Positions 9,612 to 22,426 of a stretch of DNA of 64,000 bases are shown piece after piece. The position numbers were made by a program, and so were the translations under genes. Below the pieces are notes generated by a model that was not told the origin of the DNA, ran no database searches, and saw nothing but the letters and a program-made list of their open reading frames with translations. Source of the stretch: Pontederia crassipes (Eukaryota; Streptophyta; Magnoliopsida; Commelinales; Pontederiaceae). Position 1 is the stretch's first letter. Every line of letters starts with the position of its first letter. The stretch spans positions 57,750,547 through 57,814,546 of the forward strand of contig CM060194.1 in NCBI GenBank assembly GCA_030549335.1. The letters are read 5' to 3'.

Positions 9612-11507
9612 TGTAATAACCGAAAAAATATATATAAATTCAAATTTTAAAATCAACAACAATAATTCATAATGAAGCCATTAACATAATAGGTCCTAAT
9701 CTAAGCTATAAAAACTTTAGTGCCCTGAGCTCACCTAATCCTCTCATTTCCTCTCCCTCACTTCTCTCTCCTTTCCCCCGAGCACTCTCCAGCTGGCAAG
9801 AGCAAGGAAGCTCCAGCCCAATTCACTTCCACTCACTCCTTTGTGCCATCCAGGATCATAATAATGAGGGTTTCTTCGTTTCTGCACTCTCTTGATTTCC
9901 AAACGTCATCCCCTTACCTTTTTTTCCAATCGGATTGCCTCATAGATGGGGAACGATAAGGGGAGGACGACCGTCGGTGATTGGAAGGATTTCATGCAAG
10001 GATTGACCAAGGAAAAATGTGGGTAAACTCAAAATTCCTCTGCATAACCTAAATAGAATTAATCCAAAATGATTTTTGTTCTAAACCTTATGAGTTGTTC
10101 ATGGCCGAATGGAAAAATTGAATGAAAAGAATGGATTGATTGTATTCTTGTTGTTTGATCCCTGATTTGTGATTCTCTGCGACTAAGAATGTGTTTGTAT
10201 TATTACTACATGTTTAGATGATTGTTTGTAAGCAGTGATTGCATTTATGATAAAAAATCTCTGAATTTTTGACTTTTGTCAAATCTATTTTTACGTCGAC
10301 CGGCCGACCGATCTAGAGATATAAATCGACCGATGAGTCGGAAATCGGTCGACCGACCGATAGAGACCGGTCGACCGATCATTCCTTTAGAGCCGTATAG
10401 GTCGGCCGACCGACCGACCGAAACCCATTGAACGGACTGACTCATCGGTCGATCGATCCAGAGATATCGGTCGATCGGTGCCTAGAAGTCGGTCGACCTA
10501 TTAGGGAGAACCGGTCGACCGAACCTTAAGTCAGATTTTATTTTATTTGCTGATTGATCTAGATTCTTTCCATGATTATGATATGTTATTCCCTGCTAAT
10601 TGAATTATTGTAAGACTGAATCATTTGTCTTGTTATTGATCTGTCCAATGATCTAATCCTCTTATAAAATGAAAGAATGATAAATTGATAAAGGGATTAA
10701 TAAAGAACGGATTAAAAGATAAAGAGAGGGTGGCCAGCCCATGCTAAGTGGTTATAGTAAAGGGTCGCTCCCTTAGTCATGGCTTGATCACTCATTGACT
10801 GCACAAGGCTGTATTATTTTGCTCGATGTAAAACTCCAAAAAGGTAAAGACATCTAAAGTCACTTAAGGCTAAGAAAAAAGGTTCAAGAGTAAAGAGAAT
10901 ATATGAATGATATGAGTATCATGGTAAATGATGTAAGAATGTTAATCCAGAATGATAACTACATCATATTCATGACTATAAGATTGATACATGATTTCTG
11001 TACTCTGTTATCTATTGATATTTCAAATCGAATGACCTTATGCTCTCTACCTGATCTTGATATAAGTGATTACTGATTTTGACTAATTCTATTTATTATT
11101 ATGCATTGAGTACTATATTGATTCCCCACTAGGCTGTATAGCTTACGGTGGACCTCCTCCCCTGTGTTGATTTCCACAGGGCCAGGTCAGTGATGGTGTT
11201 GAGATCGTATGTCATGACCAGCTTGAGCGATAATAAAGCACATGAACTGAAAAGGGACCTAGTTATCATTTTCTTCACTTTCCGCATTTATGAACTTGGA
11301 TGTAATTTAGATGTTATAGTTATCATGGAGATTTTGGATTAATTTAGACTTTCACTATTTTGATATTCTATTTTCCTCTTTATTTCTATTACTGACATGT
11401 CACTGTGTTAATGGAGTTTTAGTCAATCTTTAGTCAAAGTTATAGTTTTTCATAGTGCCTTCAAAGAGATCTTCGCCACATGGCGTTGATCGATTTGGGG
11501 CGTTATA
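9612..11507 (+). repeat. Left LTR of the Tekay-like element
   Basis: Begins TGTAATAAC and ends near GGGGCGTTATA. It carries an array of GGTCGACCG-type palindromic motifs at about 10299-10520. Confidence 0.85.
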
Positions 11508-14500
11508 TTTGTTGTATCAGAGCCGCTATTCGGACTCTTTTGATGTCTTATTGCATAGTATAGTATAAGAGAGGTTCATGTGCTATCGTTGAGCTGTCGC
11601 CACACTCTCCACCAAAAGAGGACTGTAGGTCAAATTCATGTTTATTACATGGTATTGGTTTTTAATGTATTGTTCTTTCGTGACTAAACAATAAAGATGT
11701 CGAGACGGTCAAGAGAATCTAGAAGCGGGAGGCCGGGTCAGCCCATTTTGCTCCTGAGGCGCCAGAGGGCCCAATCACTGAGTTGCAGACCTTAGCCCAG
11801 CGAGATCGGGGACGGGGCCGTGGTTGAGGCCGCACTACCAGCCGCGGTCGAGGGCGAGGCCGCATTGTGAAGGCGCAGACATAGGATGAGTACATTGACG
11901 AGACTGACCCACTGGAGGGCAGTCAAACTGGAGGCAGCCAGCCCGCGACCAGACGTTGCACGTGGGGACCTCGACAAGAGATTTCTAAAGATACTATTCA
12001 TGCATTTCTAGGACTACATCCGCCATAGTTCGAGGGCAAGGCGGATTTCTTTAAGGCAAAATAATGGATAGAGACCTTAGACCGCATATTTAAGTTGATG
12101 AGGTGTGCTGAAGAGCGAAAGGTGCTATATGCTATCCACATGATTACTGACACTGTCATGGGATGGTGGAAGACCACGAGAGCCACTAGATTTAGAGGGC
12201 TGGAGGAAGAGGAGATACCATGGGTTGAGTTTAAGAAGTCATTTGATGACCGTTACACCCCTGAGCACGACCGGGTCAGTAAACACGAAGAATTTTTTAA
12301 GCTTGAGCAAGGAACCATGACTGTGGTGGAATACCACACTCAATTTATCATGCTGGAATAGTATTGTTCGATGCCATTTGTGGGATGCATCAGGGCAAAT
12401 AAGTTCATCAACGGACTGCAGTAGGACTTGAAGACTGAAGTCCTATCTGGAGACTGCGACACTTTGGAAAAGGCAGTGAGACTGGCTACTCGCATGGAGA
12501 AAGAGCAATAGCGACCTCGGACCGAAGATCGCCGACCGTTCAGGAGGGACGATCGTCGTGATCGCCGCCATAGGCCTTACTACCAGAGAGAGGCCCCTCG
12601 CTATGCTCAACCCCATCAGCGTCCAACACTAGTACAACTTCAGGTATAAAGATTTCAAAATGTTAATTAAGAATGTATTAAAATGCGGCAATTAACTCAC
12701 ATTCCGAGTAATAGCCTCTGAAACAACTGCCACCTCCTCGTCAGCCTGAGTCACAAGCACCAGTAGCACAGGAGAAGCCTCTCTGCCCTCATTGTGGGCG
12801 ATATCATGATGGCGAATGTCACAGAAGGAATGGTTCGTGCATTCAGTGCGGATAGTTCGAACATTTTGCCCGAAACTACTCCCAGTTCGCTAGAGGAGGT
12901 CATGATAATCGAGGCGTCGGAGGTGCAAACCCCATGGTCCAGGACAGGGTGCACAATATGGAGGCAAACGCTGCCTAGGATGATAACTATATTATCAGAG
13001 GTACCCTTCCTATTGTCGATGTGTCTGCTATTATCTTGTTTGATTCAAGGGCCACGCACTCGTTTATTTCGGAGTCGTGCGCCCAAGCTCTTGGCTTATC
13101 TTTATAGTAGATGCCTCATATCACGAGGGTGAGCACCCCCATGAGAGATCTTCACACGGCTAGGTACATTCCGAATGTACCTGTCACCGTGGAAAAGAAG
13201 AATTTTTTTACAGATTTTATTGTCATCCCGATGACCGACTATGACATCATCCTAGGAATAAATTGGCTTTCTTACCATGATGTAGATCTACATTACAAAC
13301 ATAAGAAGATCACTATAGGTGCACAGGACAAGTCTAAGGCAATTATTAGAGGTACTCCATCCGAAAATAAGAAGGTGATTGTCTCAACAATGAAGGCCCA
13401 AAAGCTGCTCTAGAAAGGATGCTGTGCATATTTGGCAAGTGTGGTCAAGACCGATGTACCAGCCACCACACTGCAACAGATAGATGTGGTGCATGAATTT
13501 CCAGATGTCTTTCCTGAAGATACTTTTGGATTACCACTGAGGCGTGAGATAGATTTCAATATTGAACTTCTACCTAGAGCTACACCTATCTCCAAGGCAC
13601 CATACCGCATGGCACTTGCCGAAATGCAAGAGTTAAAGAAGCAGATACAAGAATTGTTAGACAAAGACTTCATTCGGCCAAGTGTCTTGCCGTGGGGAGC
13701 GCCTATATTATTCGTTAAAAGAAAAATAGCTCAATGCGGCTTTGCATTGATTACAAGATGCTCAACAAGGTGACAGTAAAAAATAAGTATCCTCTGCCCC
13801 GCATCGATGATCTTTTCGACCAGTTGTCCAAGACATCCGTATTCTCCGAAATTGATCTGCGGAATGGCTACCATTAGTTAAGGGTTGCCGAGAAAGACAT
13901 ACCAAAGATAGTTTTCCGGTCTAGGTATGATTATTATGAGTTTTTAGTAATACCATTTGGACTGACAAACGCTCCTACAACGTTTATGAATTTGTTGAAT
14001 ATGATCTTTCGATCCTACTTGAATTAGTTCGTCATAGTATTTGTGGACGACATCTTGATCTACTCATCCAGCCAGAGCAGCATCGAGAGCATCTCAGAAT
14101 AGTGTTGGAGATCCTGCGCCAACACAAGCTTTACGACAAACTCTCGAAGTGCGAATTTTGGTTGAAGAAAATCATGTTCCTTGGACACATCGTGTCTAAG
14201 AAGGGAATTTCAGCAGACCCAGCTAAAGTTGAAGCCGTGACCAATTGGGCAAGACCGAAGAATACATCCGAAATTCGTAGTTTTCTAGAATTAGCAAGTT
14301 ATTACAGGAGGTTCATCAGAGATTTTTCCAAAATTGCAGCACTTGCTCACGAATCTCACAAAGAAAGCTGAGAAATTCATCTGTTCTGATAAGTGTGAGC
14401 AGAGCTTTCAGACATTAAAGGATCGCCTGACATCAACACATGTCCTCACCATCCCGACGGCCAGTGAAGGATATGTAGTCTACAGTGATGCATGTAGGAC

Positions 14501-15487
14501 AGGCTTAGGGTGTGTGCTAATGCTGGTAAAGTAGTGGCCTATGCTTCGCGCCAATTGAAGAAGCACAATATTAACTACTCCACGCATGATTTGGAATTAG
14601 CTGTAATAGTTTTTGCTTTGAAAATCTGGAAGCATTATCTGTATGGGGAGACTTTTGAGATCTTCACAGATCATAAGAGTCTCAAATATATTTTTGATCA
14701 GAATGACCTTAACATGAGGCAGCGCCGTTAGTTGGAACTCCTGAAGGATTATGAATTTGTTATTAGTAACCACCCTAGTAAATCAAATTTAGTGGCAGAT
14801 GCGCTGAGCAGGAAATGGGAAGGTTCACTAGCATACATCATAGTACGGGAGTACGAGATGTTAAAGGAGAAAGATCAGTGGTGTCCCAGACTTGGCAATA
14901 ATGAAGCGATGTGGATGATGCATCAGATGTGGCCCAGTATGATCGACAGAATTATAGCTGCTCAGAGGGAGGATCCAGAGTATCAGAAAGTGTTGAAGAG
15001 ATGTCAGAATGAACCGAAGGACTTCCAAGCATCAGCAGATAGAGGAATTCGGTATAGGGACAAATTATAGGTTCCCACAGATGCAACCATCAGACGGAAA
15101 GTAATGGATGAATGTCATAAGTCTGAGTTTTCCATCCATCCTGGGAGCACTAAGATATACAACGTAGCTATTGGTGGCCTGACATGAAGAGAGAGATAGC
15201 TGAGTATGTGTCTAGATGTCTGGTGTGCCAGCAGGTGAAGATTGAACACTAGAGGTCATATGAGAAATTGACGCTTTTAGATATTCCACAGTGGAAGTGG
15301 GATAATGTTACTATGGATTTTGTATCCAACTTGCCCAGGTCCAAGAAGGGTCATGATGCTATATGTGTGGTGGTAGACAGATTCACGAAAGTGACACATT
15401 TCATTCATATCCGATGGAAATAATCTGTAGAGAGTTTATTAAACTTGTATGTCAGAGAGATGGTCAGATTACATGGCATTTCAACAT

Positions 15488-17373
15488 GAGTTTAAGGAGC
15501 CTGTGGACCCTTTTAAGATCCACAGCTATGGTCTGCCATTGACTTGGAGATCCACGATAGAATTGCAATTACACTTTTTGAAGGAAAACGTGCGGTCCAT
15601 GAGCGGTTTACTGTCCTACTTCCGATTCGATTCAATTGCTGGACCGGTTTTGTTTTTCGATTCCGTACGACCACGAATCGCTCATTTCCATTTCCTCTTG
15701 TCCTCTTTTTATGCCTCGAACAACCTGGACGCTGCCACATGAACGTTCTAGCATCGACGCAGCCTGCCACGTCAAGAGCGTGTCCCATGCCGCCCCTGGC
15801 CCATGCATATCGACGACGAAGGGCACAAGGAAAGGTAAAAACTTCGACGAAGCTGGCGCATCTTAAAAACCCAAGATTTGACTTTGCCGACGACCGGCAC
15901 CCACCCGTGTCAACAAGAGATTTTTTACTCTTCCCATTATCCTTTTCTTTCCGATGCTGCCCTATGCGATGCCACCCTGCCTGACGCTGCCTGCCCCAAG
16001 CTGCCCTGCTCCACGGCGCCTGCCCCATGCCACCTAGACCCTGCCGCCCCTAGACAAGAGAGGTGTGCAAGAGTTGGCTGCAAATCATGTTTTGATTGTA
16101 TTTGCAACTTATTTCAACTGTATAGAATCCTAGAAATTAGCTGTGAATCATGTATTGATGCCAGGTTAACTGTATTTACATGGTCATATTTGATCTCTTG
16201 ATGTGAATTGTGATTAGGTTGCTGTAGATTCTCGAAAGGAAGACAATATATCAATTGTCACCAATATATCATGCGAGAGGAATATCAGAAGGCTGGACAT
16301 AGATCGCTAGACTTGACATGGTGGAGGGCAGTTGCAACCCCACAGCAATTTTGTAAACATTTATCTCATGAATTTTTATGAACATAAACATTCGATTCAC
16401 ACAAAGAGACTAAAAAAGAAAGTTAGAAACCACACATCAATTTTGTAATCAAGTGATATCGTTCTATCAACATAGTTCTCTCTTCCCACATAAGACAATA
16501 AAACTAAAAGAAGCTCAATTTACATGCAACATAAGACAGCAAATGAGTCGATGGGATAGGCTGGCGGCGTGTCTTCAAATCCGGCGAACAGTAAATATGG
16601 CAATATGGTAGGCTGGCGACGCATCCTCAAATCGAACGAACAGCAAATGCAACGATGGGTAGGCTGGCAGAGCGTCCTCAAATCTGGCGAACAACAAAGG
16701 TGGCGATGGGGGCGGAGTGTTCCAAGATCTGGCAAATAGCAAAGGCGGCGATGGAGGCGGCGACGGGGGCGGCGGACTGTAGGCGGTGTGTCCTTAGATC
16801 TAGAGAACAGCAAAGGCGGTGACGGGGGTGGCGAATTGGGGTAGCGCGTCCTCAGATCCAGAGAACAGCAAATGCGGCAGTCTGGTAGGCGCGCCCTCAA
16901 AACTAGCAAATAGCAAAGGCAGCGAGGGGGCGACGGTCAGGGAGGCGCGTCCCCAGATCTAACAAATAGCAAAGGCGGCGACGATCAAAGGCAGACGGGG
17001 GGCGTCCTGAGCTCAGATCTAGCAGCGGTCCTCAGATCCAACGAAAAACAAAGGAAGAGTCGGGGGTGACGCTTCTTCGACGAGGAGGAAAACAGTGGCG
17101 CGCGAGGATCCTTGTCCGAGGGGAAAATGCGAAGAGGGCCTGTGCTAGGGCAAAATGCAAAGAAGAATAAAAGCGACAAGGGAAAAAGGAGTCCATCGCG
17201 TAGGGTTTGGAAAAAAATCGGAGAAACCAGTGTGGACCGGCCGTTCGATTAAAACCGCTCATGGACCGTGCTTTTTCTTTCAAAAAGTGCGATTGAAATC
17301 TAGTCGTCGTTCTTCAGATGGATGGCAGGCCACAGCTGTGGATCTTAAAAGAGTCAACAAGCTCCTTAAACCC
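15488..17373. mobile_element. Non-autonomous MULE (Pack-MULE-like) nested in the integrase region
   Basis: A 1,886-bp element with terminal inverted repeats of about 120 bp or more: GAGTTTAAGGAGC on the left, GGGTTTAAGGAGC on the right, with long matching stretches such as CTTTTAAGATCCACAGCT and GGTCCATGAGCGGTTT. The flanks carry a 9-bp duplication, TTTCAACAT (15479-15487) and TTTCAGCAT (17374-17382), 8 of 9 matching, the size typical of Mutator elements. The gypsy sequence reads continuously across the insertion point. The interior has no transposase; it holds GC-rich sequence at 15720-16060 and a minisatellite at 16550-17050. GC-rich foreign interior plus long TIRs fits a Pack-MULE, but no parent gene is recognised. 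Confidence 0.85.
16550..17050. repeat. GC-rich minisatellite inside the MULE
   Basis: Degenerate tandem units of roughly 50-65 bp share the pattern GGCG--GTCCTCA-ATC then CGAACA-CAAA-GCGGCGA. About eight units are visible. Open frames on either strand here follow from the repeat and are not convincing proteins. Confidence 0.6.
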
Positions 17374-18299
17374 TTTCAGCATATATTATTTCTGATCGAG
17401 ATCCAGATTCACTGCTAGATTTTGGAAGAGCATGCAGTAGACAATTGGCACAAGGCTGAATTACATCACTACTTTTCACCCTAGGCAGTCTGAGAGGATT
17501 ATTCAGACAATAGAGGACATGCTGCGAGCATGTGCACTAGATTGGCAAGGCAACAAGGATGAACACATTCATCTAATCAAATTTGCTTATAATAACAACT
17601 ACCATTCCAGTATCGATATGGCGATCTTTGAGGATTTATATGTTAGACCTTGTCGTTCACCCGCTCACTGGGGTGAAGTAGGTGAAGAGAAAATCATGAG
17701 CAAAGAAGAAGTGAAGGAGACAGTAGAATATGCCGAGAAAGTGGAGCTGATCAAGCAGAGAATGAAGATAATTCAGGGCAGACAGAAGAGTTATGCTGAT
17801 AAGGAAAGATGTGAGCAGATCTTTCAGGCTGATGATCAGGTTCTGCTAAAGGTGTCTCCCATGAAGGGAGTTATGAGATTCAGTAAATGAGGGAAGTTCA
17901 GCCTTCGGTACGTAGGACCTTTCGAGGTACTAGAGTTAGTAGTTGAAGCAGCATGTAGGGTAGTCTTGCCACCTTCATATGGGCGAATGCATAATGTGTT
18001 CCACGTATCCATGCTTAAGAAGTACAAGTATGATGCCACCAATATTTACAGATCGAAGAGCCAAACCTAGCTACTGATTTGACCTTCACAGAGTACCCGA
18101 CATATATTGTGGAACGCAAAGTACAACGTCAAAAGAATAAGGATGTACCTATGGTCAGAGTAGTATGACGTTTTCATCACGGCGATGAGGCCACATGGGA
18201 ACTCAAATCAGAGATGCGCCAAGAATTCCCACACCTATTCCGTAAGATATCTACTTAGTGCAAAATTTGAGGGCGAATTTTCTTTTAAGGGGGTAATGA

Positions 18300-19877
18300 T
18301 GTAATAACAAAAAAAAATATAAATTCAAATTTTAAAACCAACAATAATAACCCATAATGAAGCTCATTAACATAATAAGCCCTAAATCTAAGCTATAAAG
18401 GCTTTAGTGCCCTAAGCTCACCTAATCCTCTCCCTCACTTCTCTCTCGTTTCCTCCAAGCACTCTCCAGCCGGCAAGAGCAAGGAAGCTCCAGCCCCAAC
18501 TCACTTCCACTCACTCCTTTGTGCCATCCATATCATAGTAACGAGAGTTTCTTCGTTTCTGCACTCTCTTGATTTCCAAACATCATCTCCTTACCTTCTT
18601 TTTCAATCGGATTATCTCATAGGTGGGGAATGACAAAGGGAGGACGACCATCGGTGACCGGAAGGATTTCGTGCAATGATCGACTAAGGAAAGAGGTGGG
18701 TGAATTCGAAATCCCTCTGCATAACCTAAATAGAATTAATCCAGAATGATTTCTGTTCTAAACCCTATGAGTTGTTCATGGTCGAATGGAAAAATTGAAG
18801 GAAAGGAATGTATTGATTGTATTCTTGTTGTTTGATCCCTTATTTGTGATTATCTGCGACTAAGGATGTGTTTGTATCATTACTACATGTTTAGATTATT
18901 GTTTATAAGCTGTTATTGCATTTAGGATTGAAAATCCCTGAATTTTTTACTTTTGTCGAATCTATTTTTACGCCGACCGGTCGACCGATCGACTGATCCA
19001 GAGATATCGGTCGACCGGTGAGTCGAAAATCGGTCGATCGACCGATAGAGACCGATCGACCGATCATTCCTTCTGAGCCGCATAGGTCGGCCGACCGACC
19101 GACTGAAACTCATTGAACGGACTGACTCATCGGTCGACTGATCTAGAGATATCGGTCGATCGGTGTCCAGAAGTCGGTCGACCGAACCTTAAGCCAGATT
19201 TCATTTTGTTTGTTGATTGATTTAGATTCTTTTCATGATTATGATATGTTATTCCTTGTTGATTGAATTATTGTATGACTAAATCATTTGTCTTGTTATT
19301 GATTTGTCCAGTGATCTAATCCTGTTATAGAATAAAAGAATGATGAATTAATAAAGAGATTAATAAAGAAGGGTGGTTAAAAGATAAAGAGATGGTGGCC
19401 ATCCCATGCTAAGTTCTTATAGTGAAGGGTCGCTCCCTTAGCCATGACTTGATCACCCATTGGCTGCACAAGGCTGTATTATTTTGCTCGGCATAAAATC
19501 TCAAAAAGTTAAAGGCATCTAAAATCACTTAAGGCTAAGAAAAATGTTTAAGAGTAAAGAGAATGTATGAATGGTATGAGTATGATGGTAAATTATGTAA
19601 AATTGTTAATCCAAAATGATAAATGCATCCTGTTCATAACTATAAAATTGATACATGATTTCTGTACTCTGTTATCTATTGATATTTCAAATCGAATGAC
19701 CTTATGCTCTCTACTTGATCTTAATATAAGTGATTAATAATTCTGAGTATTTCTATTTATTGTTATGCATTGAGTACTATATTGAATCTCCACTAGGCTG
19801 TATAGCTTACGGGAGGACCTCCTCATTTGTGTTGATTTTCACAAGGTCAGGTCAGTGATGATGTTGAGATCGTGTGC
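18300..19877 (+). repeat. Right LTR of the Tekay-like element
   Basis: Begins TGTAATAAC at 18300 and follows the left LTR, including the GGTCGACCG array (about 18971-19195), until similarity is lost near 19877. Confidence 0.8.
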
Positions 19878-20276
19878 CGCATATTTTTTCTATACATACC
19901 AAGTTACATATTTTTTATTATAAAAAATATAATTGCATCAATAACTTGAAAATTCAAGCAACATGATCAATTTCAGAATATATAATTTATGTATAATGTA
20001 GAACTATCAATGATATATTAAGCACAAAACAATATATAAGGGTTGATAAATGAAAAGAATAATTCAACATTTTATGAATATATTGCTCTCTTACTAGTAT
20101 CTTATAAAAACGAAGTAAACTATCAGTAAAATGCTCTCTTACTTTGATAGTATTTGTTGTGATAAAAACACACCATCTCAGTTAATGAATATGGTAAAAT
20201 AGGTTAACAAATTTGATCAACCTTTGCGATTTATAATAATTGAAGTAGGTCGAGCTTCATTGAGGGTAATGAAAGG
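19878..20276. other. AT-rich spacer, no gene seen
   Basis: No coding signal. It ends with ATGAAAGG (20269-20276), the left target duplication of the hAT element. Confidence 0.6.
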
Positions 20277-21260
20277 TAGGGGTGAGCAGACTTACCAATT
20301 AGCCGAACCGACCGTTATGCCGACCGACCGCTTACCCAATTAACCGAACCGATTTCATTTCAAATTCGGTTTAGATAATGGATAATAGATTTATAAAAAA
20401 TCGATTAATTCATCGATTCGGTTAATTAATCGATATTTTGGTTAAAAACCATAATTAACCGATAGGCAGGCAGAGGTAGCTATCAACTTTTTTAACACAT
20501 AACACTTGTCTCTTTGAACAAGTGAAGAGGTGTCTTTTTTAATACGTCACTGTCTCACCTCATTTTTTTCTCTCTCCAAGCACTCAAACTCAAAGGCCAA
20601 AGCTGGTTTTTCTCTCTCCAAGCACTCAGAAGCCAAAGCTAGACTCGCAGACAGAAGACTTCTTCCCCCTTTGGTAGTTCGACCTTCTCAACTTGCAGCG
20701 GCGAGCGGCCAACGACTCAGCGGCGTCCGGCATATTTCTTTGCAGTTTGCACATTTTCTCCTGTGATTATTGGTTAGGCATCACAAACTATCACTCTTAG
20801 ATTTTTTTAGTTAACTTTATAACTTTTTTAATTAGCAATCACAACCCTAGAAAAATGCAATGCTTGCAATTCTCAAGCAGTCAAGCATTATAAACTCATC
20901 AATATTCATGTTATTTGAATGTCTATGAAGAATTTGAGATGTCAAGTTGATTTTGTAAGGTTAAAAAATATGTTAAGTATTTTGCAAGATGATGTTGAAT
21001 ACTTTTTGTAATGATGGATGTAAATAAACCTTAATTTCTTATGCTATATGTTTGTGTACTGGTGGAATGAAAAAAAAATCAAATTATATATTATTTTATT
21101 TTCGGATAAATCATAAAATTAACCGAACAGAATCGAAAATTTTGGTTAACCAATTTCGGTTAACCGAAAATTGGATAACCGAAAATTTTGGTCCGGATAA
21201 TGGATAATATTTTTACTATAAATTTGGTTAATTAACCGAACGGACCGTTGCTCAGCCCTA
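20277..21260. mobile_element. Non-autonomous hAT element
   Basis: A 984-bp element with 12-bp terminal inverted repeats TAGGGGTGAGCA and TAGGGCTGAGCA and a perfect 8-bp target duplication ATGAAAGG (20269-20276 and 21261-21268), both diagnostic of hAT. Subterminal zones are filled with AACCGAACCG- and GGTTAATT-like repeats in both orientations, plausible transposase-binding sites. No transposase is encoded. Confidence 0.9.
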
Positions 21261-21268
21261 ATGAAAGG

Positions 21269-22426
21269 GACGCGTAATTGCTTTTTAAAGAGAGAAAATG
21301 ATGGGAAAATTGGAGAACAAGAGTAGAAGATCGCAAAGAGATTGTAGAAAAATTAGAGGAGACACACGATTTACCCAAGTTCACTTTTTGATATTAGGGT
21401 TACGTCCTGCAAAGAGGTTTCACTATATCTTTTAGGTTTTATAGCCGTCACACAGATCACATTTGAAAATAAGCTATAAGTAAACTTCTTCCTAACGGGT
21501 TCAAAACCCGAATAAATCAGAAAAAAAAATTAAATCCGAATCACACGGATCGCCGTTGGGAGGCGATGCCCCGACCCCCCCTTTTGTCCGTACGCCAGCA
21601 GCACAAGCAATTGGATAATACTCATATTCCTCTAAACTCATGTGAACGAGTCCAGTGTAAAAAATAAGGGATTCTGATGTATTCACCAACTCCAACAGAA
21701 AAGATCTCCTCCTAATGAATTAAAATTGGTTTGTCGCAAATTAAGTTGAAGGATAAATAAATTTATCCTCGGTTATTCTTCCTTTTTATTTTCCTCCTGT
21801 CGATATACCCGGTTAGCTTCACTTCCAGTCGCTAATAGGCTTTTGATCGCAATTTTTTTTTTCAATCTTCTTTACTAATAAGTCATGCTTATTCGTTTAA
21901 ATAGTTTTTAATAAGATTATTATTTTCCAAATAGTATATGAATATTTAATTGCTAGAAATGCTAATTTATTAGTAGTCCGCAATTAGCAAAGATGCCAAC
22001 AAAATAAGCACTTCTTTTTTTTGTATAAAATTCTTATCCGCCATATGAGCATATCAACATCGGCAGTATGCTTATTCGTTTAATTGTCATCTTTGGCCCT
22101 TTAATTGTTACAAGAACAAAAGAAAGACTTTTAAAAAAAGTAAACAATGAAATACAGAATCATGTTTCTTAACTACCGAGGAAGTTTCGTTGTTATCTTT
22201 GAGGCCGAAATTCAACATATTTGAAAAACAAAACAGAAATATTTCCAACTTGTGAAATGGATAGTTGGAGAGGATATGTGTTGAGAAATTTATATTCTTC
22301 TGAAACGGTCTAGAAATATGCATTACAGTGGCTCGCTTCAATCTAAAAATATACCATAGAACAAGCACTATCTTTCTTCCAAGTTCCAACTAGATGTTTC
22401 TCCAAACATTATTCCGCCATATATTT
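21269..22426. other. Spacer and probable 3' region of F-box 2
   Basis: No gene is recognised. The stretch next to 22427 is expected to hold the 3' untranslated region of the minus-strand F-box gene, but I saw no decisive polyadenylation signal. Confidence 0.5.

Larger units (their letters stand above)
9612..19877 (+). mobile_element. Ty3/gypsy chromovirus, Tekay/Del-like (fossil)
   Basis: A left LTR (9612 to about 11507) is followed at about 11511-11523 by a tRNA-Met-type primer site (TTGTATCAGAGCC). A related LTR starts at 18300 after a purine tract (TTAAGGGGG). Recognisable parts in order: Gag about 11.7-12.6 kb, protease about 13.1-13.4 kb, reverse transcriptase about 13.5-14.3 kb (ISKAPYRMA, LLDKDFIRPS, and the catalytic-box region FVDD), RNase H about 14.4-14.8 kb ([26 protein letters not shown]), integrase about 14.9-18.05 kb (CVVVDRFTKVTHF, AFNNNYHSS-like), and a chromodomain-like end about 18.06-18.25 kb (EATWELKSEMRQEFPHLF). 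It is broken, with well over ten breaks, and was split by a MULE at 15488-17373. The LTRs differ at roughly one position in ten by eye, which suggests a few million years at usual plant rates. Confidence 0.9.

Noticed and set aside
15513-16028. 171-codon minus-strand and 146-codon plus-strand frames in the MULE
   Set aside because: Frames are open on both strands of GC-rich sequence and no domain is recognised; they look like composition artefacts.
16520-16909. 129-codon minus-strand frame rich in Arg, Pro and Leu
   Set aside because: It is the translation of a tandem minisatellite, without independent evidence of a gene.
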